A stretch of DNA of 64,000 bases, taken from positions 248,001 through 312,000 of the forward strand of contig NZ_JACHHG010000003.1 of NCBI RefSeq assembly GCF_014202645.1, given 5' to 3'. Positions 39,892 to 50,633 of this stretch are shown piece after piece. The translations under genes were made by a program, and so were the position numbers. The DNA comes from Deinobacterium chartae. Lineage in GTDB: Bacteria; Deinococcota; Deinococci; Deinococcales; Deinococcaceae. The number at the start of each line of letters is the position of its first letter. Positions within the stretch are counted from its first letter, which is position 1. The notes under the pieces were generated by a model. That model did not search any database. It was not told where the DNA came from and saw nothing but the letters and a program-made list of their open reading frames with translations.

Positions 39892-40674
39892 GTGGCCGAA
39901 CTGCGTTTCCTGGGTACCTCCGACTCCAAGGGCGTGCCGCGCTGGTGGTGCGAGTGCCCGGTCTGCACGGACGCCCGCGCGGGCGGGCCCAACCGCCGCA
40001 CCCGCCCCAGCGCCCTGCTCAGCGCGGGAGCCGAACGGCTGCTGCTCGACTTCGGGCCGGACTTGCACGCGCAGTTGACGCGCGAGGGCATCACGCAGCT
40101 GACGCACGCGGTCGTCACACACGCGCACAACGACCACCTGCTGGGCCTGGGTGACCTGCTCGACGCCGCCCCCCTGGGCGGGCCCGACCCGTCCGTGTAC
40201 GCTCCCGCTGCGGTGCTGCCGCAGGTGCGTGAGCGCTTCGGCTACGCCTTCCGCAAGCGCGAGGCCGTGCGTCCGCTGCCCGAGCAGGGCCTTGCGGTGT
40301 GCGGTTTCGTGCTGCGCGCCTTCGAGGTGCCCCACGGCTTCAACGGCACCTCGTTCGGGCTGCGCTTCGACGCGCCCGGCTACCGCTGGGCCTACGTCAC
40401 CGACGCCATCGACATTTCCGGCGCGGTGCAGCAGGCGTGGATGAGCGACCTGGACCTGCTGGTGCTGGGCACGACCTTTTACCACGAACAGCACCCGCGC
40501 GCGGGCCGCTCGGTGTACGACGTGACCGAGGCCCTCGAGCTTCCCGCCGCCCGCACCGCCAAGCGGGTGATCCTGACCCACCTGGGGCATGACGTGGACG
40601 TGCGGTGCGGGCGCTTGCCCGACCCGCGCTTTGCTTACGCCCGCGAGGGCCTGCGCCTCGAGTTGCCCACCTGA
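39892..40674 (+). CDS. MBL-fold metallo-hydrolase, PhnP-like
   Basis: The GTG start is three bases after the trpC stop. The 260-residue protein opens LRFLGTSDSKGVPRWWCECPVC, with cysteines placed as in PhnP/PqqB-type enzymes, then has THAHNDHLLGL (metal-binding HxHxDH) and ILTHLGHD. PhnP is a cyclic phosphodiesterase. The substrate here is unknown. It is probably co-transcribed with trpC. Confidence 0.88.
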   Translation: MAELRFLGTSDSKGVPRWWCECPVCTDARAGGPNRRTRPSALLSAGAERLLLDFGPDLHAQLTREGITQLTHAVVTHAHNDHLLGLGDLLDAAPLGGPDPSVYAPAAVLPQVRERFGYAFRKREAVRPLPEQGLAVCGFVLRAFEVPHGFNGTSFGLRFDAPGYRWAYVTDAIDISGAVQQAWMSDLDLLVLGTTFYHEQHPRAGRSVYDVTEALELPAARTAKRVILTHLGHDVDVRCGRLPDPRFAYAREGLRLELPT

Positions 40675-40787
40675 TCCGGCCTGCGCTTCCGGCTCTGGTC
40701 GGAGCCCTGCAAGGTTTCGGGAATGTCCGGCCAGGCGAAGTGTGCGGCCTGCCGCCCGCAGCCCTGACCCTGTTCGCGGTTTTTCTG

Positions 40788-40796
40788 TGTTAGAAT
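40788..40796 (+). promoter_or_regulatory. Extended -10 promoter of the speD-like gene
   Basis: TGT-TAGAAT (TAGAAT 40791-40796) lies eight bases before the ATG at 40805. No Shine-Dalgarno sequence is present. Confidence 0.5.
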
Positions 40797-40804
40797 CGCA
40801 ACTT

Positions 40805-42174
<1,370 letters not shown>

Positions 42175-42191
42175 ATTCGCTGAGCATCCAA

Positions 42192-42238
42192 AAATTGAAA
42201 CTGCCCATGAGCGTCAGGCTTGCGGGCAGTTTCAATTT
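42192..42238 (+). terminator. Terminator after speE
   Basis: A 15-bp perfect stem AAATTGAAACTGCCC / GGGCAGTTTCAATTT (42192-42206 and 42224-42238), 17-base loop, T-rich end. Confidence 0.75.
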
Positions 42239-42572
42239 ATTAAATCTTGGTAACATTATTAATACACTCGGGTAACACAATGGTGCGTAAGGCACATCTT
42301 GAAAGATGTATCCATCTTAAAAACATTTTAAGGAGAGTGAGTCAGCGATGGCAGCACGGCTGAAGAGCAGTGCTGTACAGCAGACTTGTCTTTCCCAAGA
42401 TCGTTGGGCGTGCCAAGCAGGTCCGATGGATGCCCTAAGTCTGGCTGCTGTCCCACATTTTGTTGCCAGGCTTACAGGAGGTGAAACGAGTAGCACTGGT
42501 GCGAGTCACCCCCGATAGGTTCAGGTGTTCGTTTTTGGCCTCTGGCATTCTACGCGCATTAAGGAGAGCTCC
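42239..42572 (+). other. AT-richer region before the repeat lipoprotein
   Basis: It contains TACACT (42263-42268), a small palindrome ACATCTT-GA-AAGATGT (42294-42309), and a possible short frame (42348-42518). AAGGAGAG occurs twice, before that frame and before the lipoprotein. No known RNA motif was recognised. Confidence 0.45.
42348..42518 (+). CDS. Possible small protein (56 aa)
   Basis: ATG at 42348 opens 56 codons ending TAG at 42518 (MAARLKSSAVQQ...ASHPR). AAGGAG lies 12 bases upstream, rather far. Codon use is not typical of the genome, and no motif is visible. It may be chance. Confidence 0.2.
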   Translation: MAARLKSSAVQQTCLSQDRWACQAGPMDALSLAAVPHFVARLTGGETSSTGASHPR

Positions 42573-44159
42573 ATGACCCATACAACATCGATCAAGACGC
42601 GCTGGCTCGCCGTAGCGACCAGCGGAATGCTGCTGCTGGCGGCCTGCGGACAAGGACCCCGTGGTGCCGGTGGCGGCGGTGGTGCGGACACGACGCCTCC
42701 CCAGGTTACGATCACCAGTCCGACGGCCGGCGCAAGTGTGACCCGGCCGCTGACCGTGACCGGCAATGTCACCGATGCATCGGGCATCGGCGAGCTTCGC
42801 TGCGTGACCGGAGCTGTTACGGTCGCAGGTACAGTGAACGGCAGCCTGTTTACCTGTATCGTCAACCCTGATCTGGGAAGCCAGACCGTTCGGGTTGTTG
42901 CCAAGGACACCTCGGGCAACGAAGGGTCGGCCGACGTAACGGTCAACATCATCGATGGCGCGACCAACTCCAACGGCGGTACCAACACCGGAACGAACAC
43001 CGGAACGAACACCGGAACGAACACCGGAACGAACACCGGAACGAACACCGGAACGAACACCGGAACGAACACCGGAACGAATACCGGAACGAATACCGGA
43101 ACGAATACCGGAACGAACACCGGAACGAATACCGGAACGAACACCGGAACGAACACCGGAACGAACACCGGAACGAATACCGGAACGAACACCGGAACGA
43201 ATACCGGAACGAATACCGGAACGAACACCAACACGAACACCAACACGAACACCGGAACGAATACGAACACCAACACGAACACCGGAACGAATACGAACAC
43301 GAACACCAACACGAACACCGGTACCAACACCAACACCAACACCGGTACCAACACGAATACGAACACCAACACCAACACGAACACCGGAACGAACACGAAC
43401 GGTGGTACCGATACGCAGCCGGCCAACGTCAACATCACTGCTCCGGTGGACGGCGCGATTCTGACCGCTGGACAGGTTCGTGTGATCGGAACGGCCTCTG
43501 ACAACGTCGGGGTCACCGCGCTGGAATACAGCGTCAACGGTGGTGCTTACGTGTCCGTTCCAGGCTTCACCGCAGGAATGAGCGCCTCTTTCAACTTCGT
43601 CCCCACCGGGCTGGTCGCCGGAAATAACACCGTCGCCGTACGCGCCAGGGATGCAGCGAACCTGACCGGAACCGACAGCGTGACCTTCAGCGTTCGGCTC
43701 CCGTTCACCGGCACCGGCTACACCGCTGCGGGCGGCACCTACGGTCTGTGCGTCGGATGCAGCGCTCAGAACGCGTCGCTGCTGGTAGACAGCGATCTGG
43801 GTAACTACGCCACCCTCAACACCTCCGTGGGGCTGATCGGTGCCGGAGCTTACGTAGGTGTCAACGGTACCGCCGACTACAACAGTGGCCGCGTCGTGGG
43901 CTTCGTGGTGCGCAAGCCCGCCGCCGTGGCAACCTTGGACCTGCTCAACTCGCTCACCCTGGTCACCCGCCGTGACGGCGACGTGCAGCAGACGGTCACC
44001 GGTGGCAGCGTGCTGAGCCTTCAACTGCTGGACGCCTCCAGCGACCTGTACGAGGTCAGCTTCGTGGCCAGCAGCGCCTTTGACTCGGTCGAGCTGCGCT
44101 CGAGTGCCGTGATTGCCCTGCTCTCCACCCTCGAGGTGTACTACGCCTTCGTGCGCTGA
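42573..44159 (+). CDS. Lipoprotein with Ig-like domains and a long GTNT repeat
   Basis: ATG at 42573 follows AAGGAGAG. The 528-residue product has a lipoprotein signal with lipobox LAAC (Cys25), a glycine patch, and an Ig-like domain (TPPQVTITSPTAGASV). Next come about 35 four-residue units (GTNT, later NTNT) spanning roughly residues 137-276. A second Ig-like domain (VNITAPVDGAILTAG) and a beta-rich C-terminal domain follow. It is probably an outer-surface anchor protein; the repeat could act as a stalk. Function unknown. Confidence 0.8.
   Translation: MTHTTSIKTRWLAVATSGMLLLAACGQGPRGAGGGGGADTTPPQVTITSPTAGASVTRPLTVTGNVTDASGIGELRCVTGAVTVAGTVNGSLFTCIVNPDLGSQTVRVVAKDTSGNEGSADVTVNIIDGATNSNGGTNTGTNTGTNTGTNTGTNTGTNTGTNTGTNTGTNTGTNTGTNTGTNTGTNTGTNTGTNTGTNTGTNTGTNTGTNTGTNTGTNTNTNTNTNTGTNTNTNTNTGTNTNTNTNTNTGTNTNTNTGTNTNTNTNTNTNTGTNTNGGTDTQPANVNITAPVDGAILTAGQVRVIGTASDNVGVTALEYSVNGGAYVSVPGFTAGMSASFNFVPTGLVAGNNTVAVRARDAANLTGTDSVTFSVRLPFTGTGYTAAGGTYGLCVGCSAQNASLLVDSDLGNYATLNTSVGLIGAGAYVGVNGTADYNSGRVVGFVVRKPAAVATLDLLNSLTLVTRRDGDVQQTVTGGSVLSLQLLDASSDLYEVSFVASSAFDSVELRSSAVIALLSTLEVYYAFVR
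42981..43400 (+). repeat. In-gene tandem repeat, period 12 bp
   Basis: About 35 near-perfect copies of ACCGGAACGAAC/T, degenerating in the right third to ACCAACACGAAC-type units. It lies wholly inside the lipoprotein gene, and copy changes of 12 bp keep the frame. The opposite strand is also open (VFVPVFVP...), a by-product of the repeat. Confidence 0.95.
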
Positions 44160-44179
44160 GCACCCGCGCGTTTGAAAAG

Positions 44180-44206
44180 AAGGGTGGCCCCAGGGCCACC
44201 CTTTTT
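44180..44206 (+). terminator. Terminator after repeat lipoprotein
   Basis: An 11-bp stem AAGGGTGGCCC / GGGCCACCCTT (44180-44190 and 44193-44203) with a T tract. The 230 bases beyond it to the next gene hold nothing recognisable. Confidence 0.85.
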
Positions 44207-44438
44207 GCACGGGGTTGGTTTTAAGGTTCGGCTCGAGGCTGCTTTGGCCGATGTTGTGCGTCCGTAGGGGGAGTCTTGGCCGCGCGAAGCGGCTGGAGTG
44301 TACGGTGGCATCCGCCGTTGTGCCTGGAAGCAGGGTGCATTTTGGGCCTATACCGCCTTGTGGCGGCAGCCGTCAGAATCACGTCAGAAGCGCTTGTCAC
44401 GCTGGCCTGGAACACATCGCCGAGAAAGGTTGATCAGG

Positions 44439-45020
44439 ATGAACACCATGATGCGACGTCTGATGCTCTCTTTGCTCCTTCCGCTGTGCCCGTTCGCTGC
44501 TGCCGGGGGTGGCGGGCCTGTCCCCGCGCTCACCGATCCGGTCGCTGCGCTGAACGCTGCCGATAACCTGGGAGGAGTGAGCCGGGTGACTGCCCGGGCC
44601 GGGTACACCGTGCTGCGCCTGGAGTTGCGCGTGCCGCCCCAAACCCTCGAGGTGATGTTCGCGAACGAGGCGGCGCGTGCCGATCAGGCGCAGCAGGTGC
44701 GCAGCGTAACGTTGTGGGCGCACGTTCCCCAGGGGCAGGCCCTCAGCCTCGAGCAGGTGCAGGCCCTGGACCGGGTGACGCGTGAGCTGGGAGCGGCCTG
44801 CCTGTCCCAGGACACTCCGAAACTGACCGACGTGCTGCGTGGCCTGCTCGGTCAGCCCCTGCCCGCGCCGGGCGTGCTGCAACGCTTCCAGAACGACCTG
44901 ACCCTCGAGGTGGCCGAGGCACGGTCTTGGGAGGGAGCGGGAACCGATCTGCAGGTGAGCATGACGCTGCCGGAGGGAGCAGTGCCCCAGTGCGCCATGC
45001 CCGGGGAACTTCCCTCCTGA
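44439..45020 (+). CDS. Hypothetical secreted protein (193 aa)
   Basis: ATG at 44439 gives a signal peptide (MNTMMRRLMLSLLLPLCPFAAA). The mature part is mixed alpha/beta with two cysteines late in the chain (GAACLSQDT, VPQCAMPG) that could form a disulfide. No family recognised. It converges on the Bdb pair. Confidence 0.6.
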   Translation: MNTMMRRLMLSLLLPLCPFAAAGGGGPVPALTDPVAALNAADNLGGVSRVTARAGYTVLRLELRVPPQTLEVMFANEAARADQAQQVRSVTLWAHVPQGQALSLEQVQALDRVTRELGAACLSQDTPKLTDVLRGLLGQPLPAPGVLQRFQNDLTLEVAEARSWEGAGTDLQVSMTLPEGAVPQCAMPGELPS

Positions 45021-45024
45021 GAGG

Positions 45025-45057
45025 CGGCAGGGCCCCGCAATCTGCGGGGCCCTGCCG
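45025..45057. terminator. Bidirectional hairpin terminator
   Basis: A 15-bp perfect stem (45025-45039 and 45043-45057) with a three-base loop between convergent genes. Confidence 0.7.
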
Positions 45058-45069
45058 GTTTGGGCGGTC

Positions 45070-45912
45070 TCAGGCCGCGTGGATCTCGAGGTCCGTCCGG
45101 CGAGCCTGCGAGCGGCGGGCCAGCAACAGGGCAACCGTGATCAGCACAAAGGCCGTGAGGCTCATGACCGGGATGGTGATAAAGCCCAGGTACTCCACGT
45201 ACTTCAGGTCGCAGGGTACCCCGCCCGGAGCACACACGGCCGAGGACAGTTTGGCGAGCGCAGGGATGCGCTCCTCGAGGACGTGCCAGATGGCAATCAG
45301 GCCGCCAGTGACCGAGAGGGGCAACGCGTAGCGCGCAAAAGCGACTTCGCCGCGTGCGGCAGCGATGGGCAACATCACGGCCAGCGCGTACATGAAGATG
45401 CGCTGGTACCAGCACAACGTGCAGGGCACGAACAGCCGCACTTCGCTGAAGTACAAGCTCCCCAGCAGGGCGATCACGGCCACCGCGGCGGCAAAGGCCA
45501 GCGGGGCGGAGAAGGCCCGCTGGGCCTGGGGCTCCTCGAGGGGCGCGTCGTCGTCCGGGGCGGGCGTGGTGGCTATGCCGAGCAGAGCACCGATGACGAG
45601 CAGGGCCACCGCCGAAAAGGCCGAGTAGCTCAAACCCAGCACGAAGGTTTCGCGGCCGCCCTCGCCTGCGCCGCTCAGGGCGCGGGCGAGGGTGATGACC
45701 GCACCGATCGCGACCACGGGCAGCGCGTAACGCCGTACCCCGACATCACCCCGAAAGGCGGCGAGGCCCAGGATGATCGCCAGCGGTACCAGGGCGATCA
45801 GGCCGAACCACGACCCCTTGTCGGGAACCTGTCCGGCAAAGTACAGCAGGACCGAGGCGGCCATGGCCAACAGCCATGCCAGGTACAGGGCGTTATCGCG
45901 CAGGTTGCTCAC
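45070..45912 (-). CDS. Disulfide bond formation protein (BdbC/DsbB-like) with extra N-terminal membrane region
   Basis: The 280-residue membrane protein has the DsbB/BdbC core in its C-terminal half: Cys164-Cys167 (VPCTLCWYQR) for quinone-linked reoxidation, Cys227 and Cys234 in a periplasmic loop (VCAPGGVPCDL), and four helices. BdbC proteins are usually about 140 residues. Here about 130 extra residues with four more helices precede it, followed by an acidic linker (DDDAPLEEP). Its start overlaps the bdbD stop (ATGA). Confidence 0.85.
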   Translation of the reverse strand: MSNLRDNALYLAWLLAMAASVLLYFAGQVPDKGSWFGLIALVPLAIILGLAAFRGDVGVRRYALPVVAIGAVITLARALSGAGEGGRETFVLGLSYSAFSAVALLVIGALLGIATTPAPDDDAPLEEPQAQRAFSAPLAFAAAVAVIALLGSLYFSEVRLFVPCTLCWYQRIFMYALAVMLPIAAARGEVAFARYALPLSVTGGLIAIWHVLEERIPALAKLSSAVCAPGGVPCDLKYVEYLGFITIPVMSLTAFVLITVALLLARRSQARRTDLEIHAA

Positions 45913-46601
45913 GAACCCGCTTTTTCCAGGGCGGCATCAATGGCCTTGGAGACAGCCGAGTAGTCCAGCGGGTTCTCCACGCGGGTGCCGTTCACGAACA
46001 GCGCGGGCGTGCCGGGCACGTTCAGGCGGCGGGCCAGTTCGTTGTCCTGCCGTACCGCGTCGGCGTGGCGTTCCTCGGTGATGCAGGCACGCAGGTCTTC
46101 GGTGTTGATTCCCTCGATATTGCTGGCGATCTCGACCAGTCGGTCCGGGGTGGCCCACTGCTGGGTTTCCGGTCCCTGGGCGCGGTAGATCAGGTGGGCA
46201 TAATCGAAGAACTTCGGTTCGTTCTGGCGGTAGACGCACTCGCCCGCAATGGCGGCGGTGGTGGAGTCGGGGCCAAGGAACGAGAAGTTGACGAAGCTGT
46301 ACTGGATCTTGTTGGTCTGGATGTAGTTCTGCTCGATCTCGGGCAGGACCGTCTGGTCAAAGCGCTGGCAGACCGGGCACTTGAAGTCCTCGAAGACCAC
46401 CACCTGCACCTTGCTGTCCTTGTTGCCGATGGTGGGCTGGCTGCTGGTGTCGATGGCGGCGGTGGCCTTGGGGGCGAAGGTGTTCCAGGCCCACGCTCCG
46501 GCGATGACGGCTACTGCCGCAGCGACGGTAAAGATCACCTGTCGTTGTTGGGCCTTCTGTTTCTGCTCCTGCTTCAGGCGGTTCTGCGATTTCTTGGTCA
46601 C
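45909..46601 (-). CDS. DsbA/BdbD-family thiol oxidase, membrane-anchored
   Basis: The 230-residue protein has a basic N-terminus, one anchor helix (about 22-40), and a thioredoxin-like domain with active site CPVC (Cys75-Cys78) and the cis-proline loop VPGTPALFVNG. It introduces disulfides into exported proteins and is reoxidised by the coupled BdbC-like gene. Two extra cysteines (GECVYRQ, LRACITEE) may form a structural disulfide. Confidence 0.92.
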   Translation of the reverse strand: MTKKSQNRLKQEQKQKAQQRQVIFTVAAAVAVIAGAWAWNTFAPKATAAIDTSSQPTIGNKDSKVQVVVFEDFKCPVCQRFDQTVLPEIEQNYIQTNKIQYSFVNFSFLGPDSTTAAIAGECVYRQNEPKFFDYAHLIYRAQGPETQQWATPDRLVEIASNIEGINTEDLRACITEERHADAVRQDNELARRLNVPGTPALFVNGTRVENPLDYSAVSKAIDAALEKAGS

Positions 46602-46734
46602 GTTTTTTCCTCGAGGCTTATTCTACATGCGCCTGTCGGGCGGACGTTCCCGCCCTGGGAACGCGGACAGGAGGCACATGCGATGATTCAAGGTAACAGT
46701 GTGTGAATGAACGCCCGGTGAACGCGCTTACATC

Positions 46735-46762
46735 AAAAGCCCCGGGATTTCCCGGGGCTTTT
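46735..46762. terminator. Terminator downstream of the membrane-protein gene
   Basis: A 13-bp perfect stem AAAAGCCCCGGGA / TCCCGGGGCTTTT (46735-46747 and 46750-46762) with a two-base loop. The A/T ends suit either strand, so it serves the minus-strand gene at 46777. Confidence 0.8.
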
Positions 46763-46776
46763 GCGGCAGGTGAGGA

Positions 46777-47346
46777 TCAGGCTGTTTCCGGTTTTGCCTG
46801 CCTGGGTGGGCGCGGCGGCCGGGTGGGGGGCAGGATTCCGCGTCCGCGCAGCAGGGCGACCAGCACGCTGATCGATGCTCCGATGATGGCCGGTCCCAGC
46901 GTCCAGTTCCACATCAGTTCCGAAAACGGGAGGGTCAGCGAGGTGTCGAGTTCGGGAGCCAGAAAACGGGCTCCCATGATCGGGGCGACCAGCGCCGCGA
47001 TAGCCAGCGGCAGCGCCCAGTTCCCGGCAGCGTGCTTGATCAGCAAGTAGGCCCACAGGCCGCCGCCGATCAGGGGTGCGACCACCCACCACTGGCCGAC
47101 CGGCGGGTCGTTGGGCGGCAGTACCAGTCGCAGCAGCCCGGCCAGCACCCCCAGGTAGGCGAACCAGCCGCCTCCCAGGTCGTCCATCAGCGAGACCAGC
47201 AAGATCCAGGCCCCCAGCATCAGGGCGTAGGGGGGCACGTTGCCCAGAAACGGCAGCGAGAGCGGGCGGTAGAGCTCGGCGCACAGCGCGACCAGCAGCA
47301 CCGTTCCCGTCGCCCAGGCGGCCAGGGCATTAGATGGCCTGGTCAC
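46777..47346 (-). CDS. Hypothetical membrane protein (189 aa)
   Basis: The GTG at 47346 is preceded by AAAGG and overlaps the end of uvrA by 17 bases; a start at 47376 is also open. The protein has about five membrane helices, a tryptophan-rich region ([14 protein letters not shown]), and a proline/arginine-rich cytoplasmic tail. No family recognised. It is probably co-transcribed with uvrA. Confidence 0.65.
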   Translation of the reverse strand: MTRPSNALAAWATGTVLLVALCAELYRPLSLPFLGNVPPYALMLGAWILLVSLMDDLGGGWFAYLGVLAGLLRLVLPPNDPPVGQWWVVAPLIGGGLWAYLLIKHAAGNWALPLAIAALVAPIMGARFLAPELDTSLTLPFSELMWNWTLGPAIIGASISVLVALLRGRGILPPTRPPRPPRQAKPETA

Positions 47347-50300
47347 GTTTGGCCTTTCGGGTGGACTTGCCGGCACTCACCGTTTCGGCTGCGGGCTGGG
47401 GAAGCTGGCTCTCCAGGCGCGCGCGGATCTCGGGAATGCGCGCGAGGTAGGCTCCGGTATGGCTGGTTTCGTGACGGGCCACGTCTTCGGGGGTGCCGAC
47501 CGCCACGATCTCGCCGCCACGCACGCCACCTTCGGGGCCCAGGTCCACCACCCAGTCGGCACTCTTGATCACGTCGAGGTTGTGCTCGATGATCACCAGG
47601 GTGTTGCCCGCCTCGACCAGCCGCTCGAGCACCCCCATCAGTTTGCGTACGTCCTCGAAGTGCAAGCCGGTGGTGGGTTCGTCGAGGATGTAGATGGTGC
47701 GGCCGGTGGCGCGCTTGGACAGTTCCGAGGCCAGCTTGATGCGCTGCGCCTCGCCGCCCGAGAGCGTGGTGGAGGGCTGGCCGATCTTCATGTAACCCAG
47801 GCCCACGTCCACCAGCAACTGCATCTTTTTCTCGATGGCCGGGATGTTGCGGAAGAACTCGGCGGCCTCCTCGACGGTCATGTCGAGTACCTCGGAGATG
47901 TTTTTGCCCTGGTAGCGCACCTCGAGGGTCTCGCGGTTGTAGCGCGCACCCTTGCAGACCTCGCAGGGCACGTAGATGTCGGGCAGGAAGTTCATCTCGA
48001 TCTTGACCACGCCGTCGCCCTTGCAGGCTTCGCAGCGTCCACCCTTGACGTTGAACGAGAAGCGCCCGGCCTGGTAGCCGCGTCTGCGTGCCTCGCTGGT
48101 GCGGGTGAACAGGTCGCGGATGTCGGTGAACACCCCGGTGTAGGTCGCAGGGTTCGAGCGCGGTGTGCGCCCGATCGGGCTCTGGTCAATCTCGATGACC
48201 TTGTCGAGGAAGTCCACGCCCTCGATGCTGTCGAACTTGCCCGGGTTGGTCTTGGCACGGTTCAGTTCGCGCGCCAGGTGAGCGTGCAAGATGTCGTGGA
48301 TCAGCGTAGACTTGCCGCTGCCCGAGGGGCCGGTCACCACGGTCATGGTGCCCAGCGGCACCTCGAGGGTGACGTTGCGCAGGTTGTGCTCGCGTGCCCC
48401 GCGCACCCGCAGCCGTTTGCCGTTGCCCTTGCGGCGCTCGGCGGGTACTTCGATCCTGAGTTCGCCGCGCAGGTACTTGCCGGTGAGGCTCTCGGGGTGG
48501 CGGCGGATCTCGTCGGGCGTGCCCGCAGCGACCACGCTGCCGCCGTGTACGCCCGCGCCGGGACCCATGTCCACGATGTAGTCGGCCTCGAGCATCGTAT
48601 CTTCGTCGTGCTCGACCACCAGCAGGGTGTTGCCCAGGTCGCGCAGGTGCTTTAAGGTTCCGATCAGGCGCTGGTTGTCCTTGGGGTGCAGGCCGATCGA
48701 AGGTTCGTCGAGCACGTACAGCACGCCGGTCAGGCCGCTGCCGACCTGGGTGGCAAGCCGGATGCGCTGCGCCTCGCCGCCCGAGAGGGTGTTGGCCGAG
48801 CGGTCCAGCGACAGGTAGTCGAGCCCCACGTCTACCAGGAACACCAGGCGGGTCTGGATGGCGCGCAGGATCGGCGGGGCCACCTGAGCCTGGAAGCCCG
48901 AGAGTTTCAGGTCGGGGTTGCGTGCGGGAGCCACCCGCTGGGTGCCGCCCATGCCGTTCTCGAGGTGCGGGGCGATCAGGTCGGCGTTCACCTCGCCGTG
49001 GGCAAGGCGCTCGAAGAAGGTCTGCGCCTCGAGGACCGACATGTTCGAGACCTGAGCGATGTTGAGGCCGCCCACCCGTACCGCCAGGATCTCGGGCTTG
49101 TAGCGCGAGCCGCCGCAGGCCGGGCAGGGGCACAGCTCCATCATCTCCTCGAGCTTCTCGCGCATGTATTCGGAGTCGGTCTCCTTGTAGCGCCGCTCGA
49201 GGTTCTTGAGAACCCCTTCGAACTCGGTGCTGAAGCGCATGGTCTCGCGGCCCGCGCGGCGGAATACCACCTCGAAGGGCTCGTCCACGCCGCGCAGCAC
49301 CGCCTGCTTGACGTCTTCGCGCAGCTCGCGCCAGGGGGTTTTCAGGTCGAAGTCGAGGTGCTCGGCCAGGGCGCGCAGCTTGTCCCAGTAGTACACGCCG
49401 TTGCCGGTACCCTTCTTGGACCACGGCGCGATGGCACCCTCGGCGATCGAGAGGCCGTCGTCGGGAATCACCAGATCGCCCGAAAACTCGAGGCGGTTGC
49501 CTAAGCCGGTGCACTCGGGGCAGGCGCCGTACGGTGAGTTGAACGAGAACGAGCGCGGCTCGAGTTCCTCGAGGACGCTGCCGTGCTCGACGCAGGCGAA
49601 TTTTTCGCTGTAGAGCTCTTCTTCTCCGGTATCCGGAAGCAGCACGCGCAGCAGGCCCTCGCCGCGCCGCAGGCCCAGCTCGACCGATTCGGCGAGGCGT
49701 CCCCGGTCGTCCTCGCGCAGGACCACGCGGTCTACCACCACGTCGATGTCGTGTTTCTCGAACTTCTCGAGTTTGAGTTTCTCGGCCTCGTCGATGTCGT
49801 AGATGGTGCCGTCCACGCGTGCGCGCGCAAAGCCCTCGCGCTTGAGGTCGCCGAGCAGCTTGCGGTATTCGCCCTTGCGTCCGCGCACCACCGGAGCGAG
49901 CAAGATGGCGCGGCGCTCGGCGAAGTGGGCGAGCAGGCGGTCGGTGATCTCGCTGGGGCTCTGACGCTCGATCTTGCGTCCGCAGATCGGGCAGTAGGGC
50001 GTTCCTACGCGCGCGAACAGCAGGCGCAGGTAGTCGTGGATCTCGGTGACGGTGCCGACCGTGGAGCGCGGGTTGTGCGAGGTGGTTTTCTGGTCGATGG
50101 AGATCGCGGGGGACAGCCCCTCGATCGAGTCCACGTCCGGCTTTTCCATCAGTCCCAGGAACTGACGGGCGTAGGCCGACAGGCTCTCGACGTAGCGGCG
50201 CTGCCCTTCGGCGTAGATGGTGTCGAAGGCCAGCGTCGACTTGCCCGAGCCCGAAACCCCGGTGATCACCACGAACTCGTTGCGCGGCAGTTCGACCGAG

Positions 50301-50350
50301 ATGTTTTTAAGGTTGTGTTCGCGGGCGCCGCGGACGATGATGTTATTCAA
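47330..50350 (-). CDS. uvrA: UvrABC system protein A
   Basis: A TTG start at 50350 has AAGGAGTGAG upstream. The 1006-residue damage-recognition ATPase of nucleotide excision repair has two ABC modules. The first has GVSGSGKST and [14 protein letters not shown]; the second has GPSGSGKST and [14 protein letters not shown]. Zinc modules appear as [21 protein letters not shown], and CEACKGDG...PCEVCKG. Length and order are standard for UvrA1. Confidence 0.97.
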   Translation of the reverse strand: MNNIIVRGAREHNLKNISVELPRNEFVVITGVSGSGKSTLAFDTIYAEGQRRYVESLSAYARQFLGLMEKPDVDSIEGLSPAISIDQKTTSHNPRSTVGTVTEIHDYLRLLFARVGTPYCPICGRKIERQSPSEITDRLLAHFAERRAILLAPVVRGRKGEYRKLLGDLKREGFARARVDGTIYDIDEAEKLKLEKFEKHDIDVVVDRVVLREDDRGRLAESVELGLRRGEGLLRVLLPDTGEEELYSEKFACVEHGSVLEELEPRSFSFNSPYGACPECTGLGNRLEFSGDLVIPDDGLSIAEGAIAPWSKKGTGNGVYYWDKLRALAEHLDFDLKTPWRELREDVKQAVLRGVDEPFEVVFRRAGRETMRFSTEFEGVLKNLERRYKETDSEYMREKLEEMMELCPCPACGGSRYKPEILAVRVGGLNIAQVSNMSVLEAQTFFERLAHGEVNADLIAPHLENGMGGTQRVAPARNPDLKLSGFQAQVAPPILRAIQTRLVFLVDVGLDYLSLDRSANTLSGGEAQRIRLATQVGSGLTGVLYVLDEPSIGLHPKDNQRLIGTLKHLRDLGNTLLVVEHDEDTMLEADYIVDMGPGAGVHGGSVVAAGTPDEIRRHPESLTGKYLRGELRIEVPAERRKGNGKRLRVRGAREHNLRNVTLEVPLGTMTVVTGPSGSGKSTLIHDILHAHLARELNRAKTNPGKFDSIEGVDFLDKVIEIDQSPIGRTPRSNPATYTGVFTDIRDLFTRTSEARRRGYQAGRFSFNVKGGRCEACKGDGVVKIEMNFLPDIYVPCEVCKGARYNRETLEVRYQGKNISEVLDMTVEEAAEFFRNIPAIEKKMQLLVDVGLGYMKIGQPSTTLSGGEAQRIKLASELSKRATGRTIYILDEPTTGLHFEDVRKLMGVLERLVEAGNTLVIIEHNLDVIKSADWVVDLGPEGGVRGGEIVAVGTPEDVARHETSHTGAYLARIPEIRARLESQLPQPAAETVSAGKSTRKAKRDQAI

Positions 50351-50416
50351 ACCGGACTCACTCCTTTGTGCCCCTGGCAGAGCGACGGCGGGATGGTGCT
50401 AGAGCATCAACGGGTC

Positions 50417-50425
50417 ATTCTAACA
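50417..50425 (-). promoter_or_regulatory. Extended -10 promoter of uvrA
   Basis: Minus-strand TGT-TAGAAT (TAGAAT 50422-50417), about 65 bases before the TTG start. The rest of the region to 50580 holds nothing certain, and no radiation-response palindrome was found. Confidence 0.5.
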
Positions 50426-50580
50426 CCCGGGCCCTTTTTCGCGGGCGTCCGACATCACGATCTTGCACAAACGAAGGGGCACCGTTCTGTTTCTATACTG
50501 TATCTGACCGGAGCGTTTGACTACGATATAGGCGTATTGAGGGATTGACTTGTCGCATATCGCGTAGCCTGGAGGACCAT

Positions 50581-50612
50581 AAAACGCCGGGACCGCTCTG
50601 GCGGTCCCGGCG
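50581..50612 (-). terminator. Terminator of the DUF3298-like gene
   Basis: A 12-bp stem CGCCGGGACCGC / GCGGTCCCGGCG (50585-50596 and 50601-50612), loop TCTG, then TTTT on the minus strand. Confidence 0.8.
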
Positions 50613-50633
50613 GCCGGTCACCGAGACCTGCGG

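Noticed and set aside
38764-40590. Minus-strand frame of 608 codons
   Set aside because: Antisense of trpC and the MBL gene; those carry clear motifs and this frame does not.
42981-43400. CRISPR-like array
   Set aside because: The period is 12 bp with no unique spacers, and it is in frame within a gene.
42435-44210. Open minus-strand frames over the repeat lipoprotein
   Set aside because: They come from the 12-bp repeat being open in several frames. The plus frame has signal, lipobox and ribosome site.
50351-50580. Radiation/desiccation response motif before uvrA
   Set aside because: I searched for the Deinococcus 17-bp palindrome by eye and saw no convincing copy.
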